A DNA stretch of 64,000 nt from Anaerobaca lacustris (GTDB lineage: Bacteria > Planctomycetota > Phycisphaerae > Sedimentisphaerales > Anaerobacaceae), in contig NZ_JASCXX010000003.1 in NCBI RefSeq assembly GCF_030012215.1, positions 124,001-188,000 of the forward strand. Direction: 5' to 3'. The notes below the pieces were generated by a model. The model had not been told where the DNA came from. It saw nothing but the letters and a program-made list of their open reading frames with translations, and made no database searches. This document shows positions 49,883 to 57,809 of the stretch, in pieces; position 1 is the stretch's first letter; every line of letters starts with the position of its first letter. A program made the position numbers and the translations under genes.

Positions 49883-50462
49883 ATCGAAGCGGACTTCGGA
49901 GTGGAACGAACAGGTCGTCGCGCTGGCCGACTGTCTCGGCGCCGTTGCCGCCACGGTCGAAGGGGACGTTTCCATCGATACGGACCGGGCCTTTGATCTG
50001 TGGTGCGAGACAACGGAGGTCGTGCGTCAGGCCGAGCGGGTGATCTACCTGATCGGCAACGGCGCCAGCGCCTCGATGGCCAGCCACTTTGCGGCCGATT
50101 TGGCCAAGAATGCCGAGCTGCACACCCAGGTCTTCACCGACACCTCGCTGATTACCGCCGTGGCCAACGATCTGTCGTACGACATGGTCTTCGTGACGCC
50201 TCTGCGTCAGCGGCTCAAAGGCGGCGACATGGTCGTGGCCATCAGCAGTTCAGGCAATTCTCCCAACGTGCTCAAGGCGGCCGAGTGGGCGGCATTGCGA
50301 AAGGCCACGGTTGTGACCTTGAGCGCGATGCAGCCGGACAACGCCCTGAGGCAACTGGGGGCCCTGAACTTCTGGCTGCCGGCCGACACCTACGGCATGG
50401 CGGAAACCGGCCACGCCGCGATCCTGCACCACTGGATGGACCGCGTCTCTCTGCAACGCTGA
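49812..50462 (+). CDS. SIS-domain isomerase, GmhA-like
   Basis: 216 aa from the ATG at 49812 (GGAG 9 nt before); another in-frame ATG is at 49794. The SIS fold shows YLIGNGASASMASHFAADLAK (phosphate loop), VVAISSSGNSPNVLKA and TLSAMQPDN, closest in layout to phosphoheptose isomerase GmhA, which turns sedoheptulose 7-phosphate into heptose 7-phosphate. The HldE-like protein two genes upstream and the two-chain transketolase downstream would complete the route. It overlaps the gene before it by 71 nt. Confidence 0.75.
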   Translation: MFKETTQPRSPNSGPQFEAVLPCESKRTSEWNEQVVALADCLGAVAATVEGDVSIDTDRAFDLWCETTEVVRQAERVIYLIGNGASASMASHFAADLAKNAELHTQVFTDTSLITAVANDLSYDMVFVTPLRQRLKGGDMVVAISSSGNSPNVLKAAEWAALRKATVVTLSAMQPDNALRQLGALNFWLPADTYGMAETGHAAILHHWMDRVSLQR

Positions 50463-51565
50463 TGGTTCCAGTCCAATCGGAGACAGACTGCGTCATGGAC
50501 GACTTGCGTATCGATCATCACAAGCTCTTCTTTCACGTGGACCGTGTTAGCGACTGGCTGGACGGGCAGACGATCTACCCGATCTACATGGAAATCTCTC
50601 CGGCCGGGTCCTGCAACCACCGCTGCGTCTTCTGCGGGCTGGATTTCATGGGTTACCAGCCGAGGTTTCTGGAGGCCGAATTGCTCAAGACGCGGCTGGC
50701 GGAGATGGGCGAATTGGGACTGAGAAGCGTCATGTTCGCAGGCGAGGGCGAGCCTTTCCTGCATCGACAGATGGCCGAGATCATCGTTCACTGCAAAGAG
50801 CACGCGGGCATCGACGTGGCGGTGACGACGAACGGCGTGCTGATGCGGCGCGAGATCAGCGAGCGGATTCTCGGCAGCACCGTATGGATCAAGGTCAGCA
50901 TCAACGCCGGCACGCCCGAAACCTACGCGGCGATTCACGGCACCCGTCCGGAGGACTTTGCCAAGACCCTCGTCAACATGGAGCAGGCGGTGGCGATCCG
51001 CGCGCGGCAGGGCGCCGGTTGCACGCTGGGCGCGCAGATCCTGCTGCTGCCCGAGAACAGAAATGAAGTGACCACGCTGGCGGCGCGGTGCCGGGATCTC
51101 GGGTTTGACTATCTGGTCGTCAAGCCCTATTCTCAGCACCCGCAAAGCGAGCATCGCCATTATGAAGACATTTCGTACGAGCAGCACGAGGAACTGGCCG
51201 CGCAGCTCGAGGAATATGAGAACGACCGTTTTCAGATCATCTTTCGCTTGCGGGCGATGCGTAAGTGCGACGACGGAACGCGGCCTTACAATCGCTGCCT
51301 GGCCTTGCCGTTCTGGTCGTACCTCGACGCCGGCGGCAATATCTGGGGATGCAGCGTGTACTTGGGGGACGACCGTTTCCTTTACGGAAACATCTACCAC
51401 AACACGTTTGAGGAAATCTGGGAGGGTCCCGATCGCCTCGAATCGCTCGCATGGACGACCGCGCATCTGGACGTCTGTTCGTGCCGGGTGGGCTGCCGCA
51501 TGGATGAGATCAACCGCTACCTGTGGGAGTTGAAACATCCCCATCCGCACGTCAATTTTGTCTGA
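50462..51565 (+). CDS. radical-SAM protein with SPASM-like C-terminus
   Basis: 367 aa from the ATG that overlaps the previous stop (TGATG); an ATG at 50495 is an alternative. CNHRCVFC (Cys51, Cys55, Cys58) is the CX3CX2C cluster motif. The C-terminal part has more cysteines (CLALPFWSYLDAGGNIWGC and CSCRVGC) like SPASM/twitch proteins that hold auxiliary [4Fe-4S] clusters. The substrate is unknown; context suggests a sugar or a sugar-bearing peptide. Confidence 0.8.
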   Translation: MVPVQSETDCVMDDLRIDHHKLFFHVDRVSDWLDGQTIYPIYMEISPAGSCNHRCVFCGLDFMGYQPRFLEAELLKTRLAEMGELGLRSVMFAGEGEPFLHRQMAEIIVHCKEHAGIDVAVTTNGVLMRREISERILGSTVWIKVSINAGTPETYAAIHGTRPEDFAKTLVNMEQAVAIRARQGAGCTLGAQILLLPENRNEVTTLAARCRDLGFDYLVVKPYSQHPQSEHRHYEDISYEQHEELAAQLEEYENDRFQIIFRLRAMRKCDDGTRPYNRCLALPFWSYLDAGGNIWGCSVYLGDDRFLYGNIYHNTFEEIWEGPDRLESLAWTTAHLDVCSCRVGCRMDEINRYLWELKHPHPHVNFV

Positions 51566-51577
51566 TGAAGGCCGGGG

Positions 51578-52270
51578 ATGGAGTACCGATATCTCATTTT
51601 CGATTTTGATGGAGTGCTGGCTGAGAGTAACGACATCCGGTTCCGGGGGTTCGAGGATCTTTTTCCCGATCTGTCCGCCGATGTTCGGGTGCGATTTTTG
51701 GAGTTCGTCAAGGCCAACGGCGGACTTTCGCGATACGGCAAGATCCGGCACCTGTACGAGGACATGCTTGGTCAGTCCATATCGGAAGATCGCGTGAACG
51801 AACTGGCCGGGCGGTATTCGGAACTGGTGGCCGGTTGCGTGATTGCGGCTGCGGCAGTACCGGGTTCGCTCGAGTTTCTGCGCGAGTACGCCGATCGATT
51901 CGACTTTGCGGTGGTTTCTGGCTCGGATCAGAACGAGTTGCGTCAGGTGTGCCGGGCCCGTGGGATCGACGGGTATTTCTGCGCGATTCTGGGCTCGCCG
52001 AAAGAGAAGACGCACAACCTGATCGAGTTGATGGGTTCGCACGGATGGGATTGTCAGGCGTGTGTCTATGTGGGTGACTCGCTGAACGATTCCGATGCAG
52101 CGGCCGAAGCCGGCATCGATTTTGTCGGCCGCAACTCCGGCCTGGTCGATTGGGTAAGCAGAGGCATCATCGGGATCGACGATTTGCACGCCTTGCCGGC
52201 GGCCATTGCACAGTTGTCCGATTGTCGGAGGCCGCGTGCCAATGGGGCAGGCAGAAAGGACAGGATATGA
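51578..52270 (+). CDS. HAD-superfamily phosphatase
   Basis: 230 aa. Motif I FDFDGV (Asp9 nucleophile, Asp11), motif II VVSGSD, motif III lysine in SPKEKTHN and motif IV VGDSLNDSDAA are all present, so the fold is catalytically intact. The cap is a helical C1 type, as in phosphoglycolate phosphatase-like enzymes. In this block it is the natural candidate for the heptose-bisphosphate phosphatase step done by GmhB elsewhere, though it is not GmhB by sequence. ATGA overlap with the next gene. Confidence 0.82.
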   Translation: MEYRYLIFDFDGVLAESNDIRFRGFEDLFPDLSADVRVRFLEFVKANGGLSRYGKIRHLYEDMLGQSISEDRVNELAGRYSELVAGCVIAAAAVPGSLEFLREYADRFDFAVVSGSDQNELRQVCRARGIDGYFCAILGSPKEKTHNLIELMGSHGWDCQACVYVGDSLNDSDAAAEAGIDFVGRNSGLVDWVSRGIIGIDDLHALPAAIAQLSDCRRPRANGAGRKDRI

Positions 52271-53106
52271 CGGACGATCCGAACGCCGCTATAGGGTGTG
52301 TCGTGGATATTGGGCAATTGATGCAAAAGGCGGATCACATTCGCGACGACGTCCTGAGAGTGGCGGTCGCCAACGGGGCAGGTCATATCGCGCCGTCCCT
52401 TTCCTGCGTCGAGATCGTAACCGCGCTCTACCACGGCGTCATGCGGTACGACCCTGAAGACCCCGAATGGGAAGACCGCGACCGCCTGATCGTCTCCAAG
52501 GCCCACGGTTGCTATGCCGTCTATGCGGCCCTTGCGGATATGGGTGTGATTCCCATGGAGGAGTGGAACCGGTTCTACACGGATACAGGACGCTTGTGCG
52601 GCTGTATGGAACGCAGGCCGCAGTGGGGTCTGGAAGCCGGCTGCGGATCGCTGGGCCACGGGCTGCCCCTGGCGGTTGGGTACGCCTTCGGGGCGCGGCA
52701 GCAGGGACGAACGTACCGCGTCTATTGCCTGGTTGGAGACGGCGAAATGCAGGAAGGGTCGATGTGGGAGTCGCTTCAGTTTGCCGTCAAGCATCGCCTG
52801 GACAACCTGACGGTGGTGGTGGACCGCAATCGGTTGCAGGCGATGGACTTCATCACCGAAATCATGGACACCGGTCCGGGGGCATTATGCAAACGCCTGG
52901 CGGGGTTCGGCCTTGCTCCCATCGATTGCCAGGGCCACATGATGTCGGATCTGGTGGCGGCGCTGGAGTCGAAATCCACCTCGCATACGCCGGTCGTTGT
53001 GATCGCGAATACCGTCAAAGGATATGGCGTGACGTGCATGGAGAGCGTTCCACGATTCCACTTCCGGCTGCCGACATCGGAAGAACTGGAGTGTCGTCAT
53101 GGATGA
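52267..53106 (+). CDS. transketolase-like N-terminal (TPP pyrophosphate-binding) subunit
   Basis: 279 aa from the ATG at 52267 (AAAGGA 6 nt before, ATGA overlap with the HAD gene). Matches the first domain of split transketolases: KAHGCYAVYAAL, LGHGLPLAVGYAFG, and the TPP motif GDGEMQEGS followed by the VVDRNRLQ asparagine. Together with the next gene it would form a two-chain TPP enzyme that transfers C2 units; sedoheptulose 7-phosphate is a typical product. Confidence 0.85.
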   Translation: MTDDPNAAIGCVVDIGQLMQKADHIRDDVLRVAVANGAGHIAPSLSCVEIVTALYHGVMRYDPEDPEWEDRDRLIVSKAHGCYAVYAALADMGVIPMEEWNRFYTDTGRLCGCMERRPQWGLEAGCGSLGHGLPLAVGYAFGARQQGRTYRVYCLVGDGEMQEGSMWESLQFAVKHRLDNLTVVVDRNRLQAMDFITEIMDTGPGALCKRLAGFGLAPIDCQGHMMSDLVAALESKSTSHTPVVVIANTVKGYGVTCMESVPRFHFRLPTSEELECRHG

Positions 53107-53593
53107 ACCGATGCGCAACTATCGCAGAGACCTTTTGCCGTCGCTGGTTCCCCATTTCGAGACGGACGACCGTTACCGCCTCCTGGTGTGCGATATGGGG
53201 TTCGGTGTTCTGGACCGGCTGCGGGAGGTCTTTCCGGATCGCGTGGTGAACTGCGGCATCATGGAGCAGGCCACCGTGGGAATCGCCGCCGGAATGAGCA
53301 TGAGCGGATTGGTGCCGATCGTCTATTCCATTGTGAACTTTCTTGTCTTTCGGGCGCTGGAGCAGATTCGAAATGACATCGTGTTGCAACGGCTGAACGT
53401 CAAGCTGATCGGCAACGGGGCGAACGACTATTTCCGGTTTCTTGGCCCCTCGCACTGCTGTGGGAACGACGATCTTGCGATCCTGCGGACGATCGGCATG
53501 CCGGTGTACGATCCCTATTCCGACGACCGGCCGTTTGAGACGCTGGTGGAGCACTGGATGCGCGAGCCGCAGGCCGGGTACATACGGGTGTGA
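53099..53593 (+). CDS. transketolase-like pyrimidine-binding subunit, short
   Basis: 164 aa, overlapping the previous gene by 8 nt. It corresponds to the middle (Pyr) domain of transketolase and keeps the catalytic glutamate (VNCGIMEQATVGIAAG). The third, C-terminal transketolase domain is missing, whereas typical split C-terminal subunits are about 310 aa. The reading frame ends cleanly, so it is a real short form rather than a frameshift. Some TPP enzymes work with only PP and Pyr chains. Confidence 0.8.
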   Translation: MDEPMRNYRRDLLPSLVPHFETDDRYRLLVCDMGFGVLDRLREVFPDRVVNCGIMEQATVGIAAGMSMSGLVPIVYSIVNFLVFRALEQIRNDIVLQRLNVKLIGNGANDYFRFLGPSHCCGNDDLAILRTIGMPVYDPYSDDRPFETLVEHWMREPQAGYIRV

Positions 53594-53594
53594 C

Positions 53595-54257
53595 ATGGGT
53601 ACGGAAAGGCAGATGATCCAGAGCATCCACCGATCGGCTCCTCGGGATTACCTGGCCCGGATGACCGCGGAGAAGCCGTTGCGCGTGGAGATCGCCAAGC
53701 GATTCGACCGGGACTTCTTCGATGGGGACCGGGCGAATGGGTACGGTGGTTACCGGTATGACGGGCGATGGAAGCCGGTCGCGCAACAGCTTCTGCGTCA
53801 CTACAACCTGACGGAAGGTGCGCGGGTGCTCGACGTGGGGTGCGGGAAGGGATTCCTCCTGCGGGATTTGCGGGAGATTCGGCCCGATCTCGATGTACGA
53901 GGCCTCGATGTCTCGCTGTACGCGGTGGACCATGCCGAAGAAGCGGTCAGAGACGCGGTATTCGTACACGATGCTCGTCGGCGTTTGCCCTTCGACGATG
54001 GCGCTTTCGATCTCGTGGTGTCGATCAATACGCTGCACAATCTGTATCTGTATGAGATTGTCGAGGCACTCCGCGAGGTGGCGCGCGTCGGCAGACAGGC
54101 GTACATTGTCGTGGAGAGCTATCGAAATGAGGCCGAGAAGTTCAATCTGATGTGCTGGAACCTCACCGGCGAATGTTTCTTCACGCCGGACGAGTGGCGC
54201 TGGGTGTTCTCAACAGCCGGCTATGCCGGCGATTACGAATTCATCTTCTTCGAATGA
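53595..54257 (+). CDS. class I SAM-dependent methyltransferase
   Basis: 220 aa from the ATG just after the previous stop. Motif I LDVGCGKGFLLRDL near residue 77, GLDVS for motif II and VVSINTLHNL for motif IV. The C-terminal part (TGECFFTPDEWRWVF) is typical of methyltransferases on small molecules or sugars. Second methyltransferase of the block. Confidence 0.8.
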   Translation: MGTERQMIQSIHRSAPRDYLARMTAEKPLRVEIAKRFDRDFFDGDRANGYGGYRYDGRWKPVAQQLLRHYNLTEGARVLDVGCGKGFLLRDLREIRPDLDVRGLDVSLYAVDHAEEAVRDAVFVHDARRRLPFDDGAFDLVVSINTLHNLYLYEIVEALREVARVGRQAYIVVESYRNEAEKFNLMCWNLTGECFFTPDEWRWVFSTAGYAGDYEFIFFE

Positions 54258-54269
54258 GAGTGTGCTTTC

Positions 54270-55340
54270 ATGGGAACCATCTACTCGAGGGCAAAGGTGT
54301 TCCATTACCGCGAGGCGCTGGACCATCTCCCGAGACACGTCGAAGGCATCGGTCCGCCGATCCACATCCGGATCAAGCCGACCAACATATGCAACCATCG
54401 CTGTTGGTACTGCTCGTATCGGCTCAAGGGCGTTCAGTTGGGGCAGGACATGGACGAACGCGATGTGATCCCGTACGACAAGATGATGGAGATCGTCGAT
54501 GATCTCGTGGCCATGCGGGTGCGCGCGGTGACCTTCAGCGGCGGGGGGGAGCCGTTTTGCTATCCTCACCTGGAAGAGACGGTACTGCGGCTGGCCGATG
54601 GGGGCGTTCGTTTCGCATCGCTGACGAATGGCTCGCGGCTGACCGGATCCATCGCGGAGGTGTTTGCCCATCGAGGCGTCTGGCTGCGGATCTCGATTGA
54701 CGGCTGGGATGACGAGAGCTATGCCCGCCAGCGCCATGTGGCGCACGGCGAATTTACCCGCGTGCTGGCCAATATGAGGGCGTTCAAACGGTTGAAGGGT
54801 CCGTGTCACCTTGGGGTCGCCCTGGTCGTTGACCAGACCCTGGCGCCGCATGTGGCCGAACTCATCGAGCGGGTCTGCGAGACGGGCGCCGACAGTGTCA
54901 AAGTCGCGCCCTGCATCCTGAGCAACGTTGCCCAGGAGAACAACGACTATCACGCTCCCCTTTTCGAAGAGGTGAAACGCCAGATCGCCGTCGCAAAGGA
55001 ACGGTTCCGAGACGAGGCGGTCGAGATCTTCGATTCGTACCATCAGCAGTTGGAGACGTTTGCAAAGTCGTACCATTGGTGTCCCTATCTTCAACTGAAC
55101 CCGGTGATCGGGGCCGATCAGAACGTGTACACGTGCCACGACAAGGCCTACAACCTCAGGGAAGGTCTTCTCGGCAGTCTGCGAGACCGACGGTTTCGCG
55201 ACTTCTGGATGACGGACAAGGACAAGTTCTTTCGCATCGATCCGTCGCGCCACTGCAACCACCACTGCGTGGCGAATCAGCGCAACATCCTGGTCCACGA
55301 GTATCTCGAAGCAGACGCCGATCACCTGGCGTTCGTTTAG
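54270..55340 (+). CDS. radical-SAM protein with SPASM-like C-terminus
   Basis: 356 aa. CNHRCWYC (Cys41, Cys45, Cys48) is the radical-SAM cluster motif; TFSGGGEPF is the GGE-type SAM-binding motif. The C-terminal CPYLQLNPVIGADQNVYTC and CNHHC cysteines suggest auxiliary clusters. It resembles the first radical-SAM protein of the block in layout but is not a close copy. Substrate unknown. Confidence 0.8.
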   Translation: MGTIYSRAKVFHYREALDHLPRHVEGIGPPIHIRIKPTNICNHRCWYCSYRLKGVQLGQDMDERDVIPYDKMMEIVDDLVAMRVRAVTFSGGGEPFCYPHLEETVLRLADGGVRFASLTNGSRLTGSIAEVFAHRGVWLRISIDGWDDESYARQRHVAHGEFTRVLANMRAFKRLKGPCHLGVALVVDQTLAPHVAELIERVCETGADSVKVAPCILSNVAQENNDYHAPLFEEVKRQIAVAKERFRDEAVEIFDSYHQQLETFAKSYHWCPYLQLNPVIGADQNVYTCHDKAYNLREGLLGSLRDRRFRDFWMTDKDKFFRIDPSRHCNHHCVANQRNILVHEYLEADADHLAFV

Positions 55341-55384
55341 GTCGCAGGTTTACATGTGTTCCGTAGCCCTGCATAGGATCGAAT

Positions 55385-56833
55385 ATGAACAGATTCAAAG
55401 TTGTATTGGTCGTGCCCAACTACCGTTGGACGGAACTCGACGAGAGTGCGTTTTGGCACATCACGCCCTACAATCTCTGTCTGCTCGCGGCGATGGTTCG
55501 GGACCTGTGCGAGGTGCAGATCATCGATGCCTATGCTCCCGACATGGCCGAGAGCGAGTTTGTCGATGTGCTGCAGGCCGCGGCTCCGGATCTCGTAGGC
55601 GTGACGGTCATGATGGATCAATGTGCCTCGGCAGGGCACAGGACCGCCCGTTTGGCCAAATCTCTGTTCCCCGACACCCCGCTGGTTATGGGCGGGGTGT
55701 ATCCGACCGTCAATCCCGACCAGGTGATGACCGACCCTCACGTCGATTACACCGTGGTGGGCGAGGGAGAGTACGTCTTCCGGGATCTCGTCGAATCCCT
55801 GATCGGGCGCAGGGCCATGCCGGACAAGGGGCTTTCCTATCGTAAAGGGCCGGCGGTGGTGCACACGGGACGCGCCGACTTCATTGAGGACCTCGACGCC
55901 CTGCCTCTGCCGGCGTTCGAACTCATCGACTTCGAGAGATATACGAGCATGGCCCCGCGCAGAAGTGTCGATGGTCCGGTGGCGTTGCCATACGCCCGAA
56001 TCGTTACGTCCCGGGGCTGCCCCGTGGATTGCGTCTTCTGCCAGGTGAAGCGGATCATGGGGCGGAAGTTCCGGCCGCGCAGCGCCGAGTCTGTGCTTGG
56101 CGAGATCGGCTGGCTCAAAGAACGCTATGCGATTCGAAGCGTCATCTTCGACGACGACAATCTCTTCACCGATCGACGGCGCGCCCGAGACATCTTTCAG
56201 GGCATGATCGACCGTGGCTTCGATCTGCCGTGGAAATCCACGGCGACCGCCGTGTTCCGATTAGACGAGGAACTGCTGCAACTGATGCGTCGCAGCGGCT
56301 GCCAGTACATCTGTATTGCCATTGAATCGGGTACGCAGCGCGTGCTCAAGGAGATCGTCGGCAAGCCCGTGGATTACACGCAGGCCCAACGGATGGTCCG
56401 ACTGGCCCGGTCTCTGGGAATCTACGTCGCCGCGAACTTCATCGTGGGGTTCCCGACGGAGACCTGGGATGAGATTCGCCGGACGATCCGGTTCGCCGAG
56501 GAACTGGACGTCAACTACGTCAAGCTGTTTCACGCCATCCCCTTGAGGCACACCCGCCTGTGGGAACTGTGCGAGCGAGAGGGGGCGTTCAAGAAGGGTT
56601 TCCACCAGTCGGAGATTCGCTGGAACACGGGCCAGATCGAGTCCGATGCCTTCAGCAGTCAGGATCTGACCATCCTGAGGGCCTACGAATGGGATCGGAT
56701 CAACTTCACCGATCCCGAAAAACGGCGGCAAACGGCCGCCATGATGAACATCAACGAGGCGGAACTTTTGGCGATACGGCGAAAGACACTGGCGAGAGTC
56801 CAGTCGGAAATGGTCCCGGCAGCGACCGCGTAG
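55385..56833 (+). CDS. B12-binding-domain radical-SAM protein
   Basis: 482 aa. N-terminal part (1-150) has the cobalamin-binding Rossmann layout typical of class B radical SAM enzymes (NYRWTELD, then LVGVTVMMDQ and LVMGGVYPTVNPDQVM, VVGEGEYVF), followed by the radical-SAM core with CPVDCVFC (Cys212, Cys216, Cys219) and GFPTET. Such enzymes methylate unactivated carbon or rearrange carbon skeletons. The DxHxxG cobalamin motif is not obvious, so base-off binding is likely. Third radical-SAM gene of the block. Confidence 0.82.
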   Translation: MNRFKVVLVVPNYRWTELDESAFWHITPYNLCLLAAMVRDLCEVQIIDAYAPDMAESEFVDVLQAAAPDLVGVTVMMDQCASAGHRTARLAKSLFPDTPLVMGGVYPTVNPDQVMTDPHVDYTVVGEGEYVFRDLVESLIGRRAMPDKGLSYRKGPAVVHTGRADFIEDLDALPLPAFELIDFERYTSMAPRRSVDGPVALPYARIVTSRGCPVDCVFCQVKRIMGRKFRPRSAESVLGEIGWLKERYAIRSVIFDDDNLFTDRRRARDIFQGMIDRGFDLPWKSTATAVFRLDEELLQLMRRSGCQYICIAIESGTQRVLKEIVGKPVDYTQAQRMVRLARSLGIYVAANFIVGFPTETWDEIRRTIRFAEELDVNYVKLFHAIPLRHTRLWELCEREGAFKKGFHQSEIRWNTGQIESDAFSSQDLTILRAYEWDRINFTDPEKRRQTAAMMNINEAELLAIRRKTLARVQSEMVPAATA

Positions 56834-56858
56834 CGTTTGCTCCTGCTGCCATGAGAAG

Positions 56859-57809
56859 GTGCTCGTGTTGAGAACCGACCAGTCGAAATTCGGTACAGTC
56901 TCACAACGTGACGTTCTGGTTGTGGGCGCCGACGGAATCTTGGGTCGTCACCTTGTCGAACTCCTCGAGCAGACGGGATGCGTCGTGTGGAAGACAAGTC
57001 GCCGATCCGAATTCGCCGGACCGCAGTGTTTCAAGGTCGATTTGGCCGGTGAGGCCGCGGATTGGCAATTGCCGCCGGTGCCTTCGTATGCGGCCGTGAT
57101 CTGTGCGGCCGTTCCGGCGGTGGCCACCTGCGAGGCTGATCCCCAAGCGACGGCACGCGTCAACGTGACGGGGACCGTGACGTTGGCCCGCCTGCTGACG
57201 GCTAAAGGCATCTTCACGGTCTTCCCTTCGTCAAACATGGTGTTCGATGGCGCTCGCCCAAACTGCCGATCGGACGAACCGGTTTGCCCGTGCACCGAAT
57301 ACGGTCGCCAGAAAGCCTTGGCCGAGCAGCAACTGAGCAGTCTCGGCGACAGGGTTGCCATCGTGCGTTTCACCAAGATCCTCAGTCCAAATCTGCCGCT
57401 GATCGCCGGATGGATTCAAGCCCTGCGGTCGGGACACGAGGTCTATCCGTTCTCCGATATGGTGATGGCCCCTGTGCCGGTCACGTTTGCGGTGGAGGTC
57501 CTGCGGCAGATTGCCGAACGGCACCTGCCCGGCGTATTCCACGTGTCCGGCGATCCTGATGTCAGCTATGCCGAGGTGGCGCGGCATCTGGCGTCGCGTC
57601 TGGGCGCGGACCCGGCATTGGTCGTGCCCGTATCCTCCGAGAGCAGAGGGCTGCCGGCCAGGGCGATCGCAAAGCATACAACGCTGGACACCAGTCGGAT
57701 ACGCTCGGTTCTGGGCATGCAGCCGCCGAGTGTCTGGGAGGCGATCGATGAGACCTTTGGCCTGGTTGGAGAACGGACCCCAGGAAGAATGGAAAGGTGG
57801 ATTACATGA
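56859..57809 (+). CDS. RmlD-like NAD(P)-dependent sugar reductase/epimerase
   Basis: 316 aa from GTG 56859; the nearby GTG 56865 is equally possible (AGAAGG lies just upstream). Extended SDR family: Rossmann motif VVGADGILGRH at the start and the active site YGRQK (YxxxK) near residue 148. Most like dTDP-4-dehydrorhamnose reductase. It would reduce or epimerise a 4-keto nucleotide sugar. It overlaps the giant gene that follows by 4 nt (ATGA). Confidence 0.78.
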   Translation: MLVLRTDQSKFGTVSQRDVLVVGADGILGRHLVELLEQTGCVVWKTSRRSEFAGPQCFKVDLAGEAADWQLPPVPSYAAVICAAVPAVATCEADPQATARVNVTGTVTLARLLTAKGIFTVFPSSNMVFDGARPNCRSDEPVCPCTEYGRQKALAEQQLSSLGDRVAIVRFTKILSPNLPLIAGWIQALRSGHEVYPFSDMVMAPVPVTFAVEVLRQIAERHLPGVFHVSGDPDVSYAEVARHLASRLGADPALVVPVSSESRGLPARAIAKHTTLDTSRIRSVLGMQPPSVWEAIDETFGLVGERTPGRMERWIT

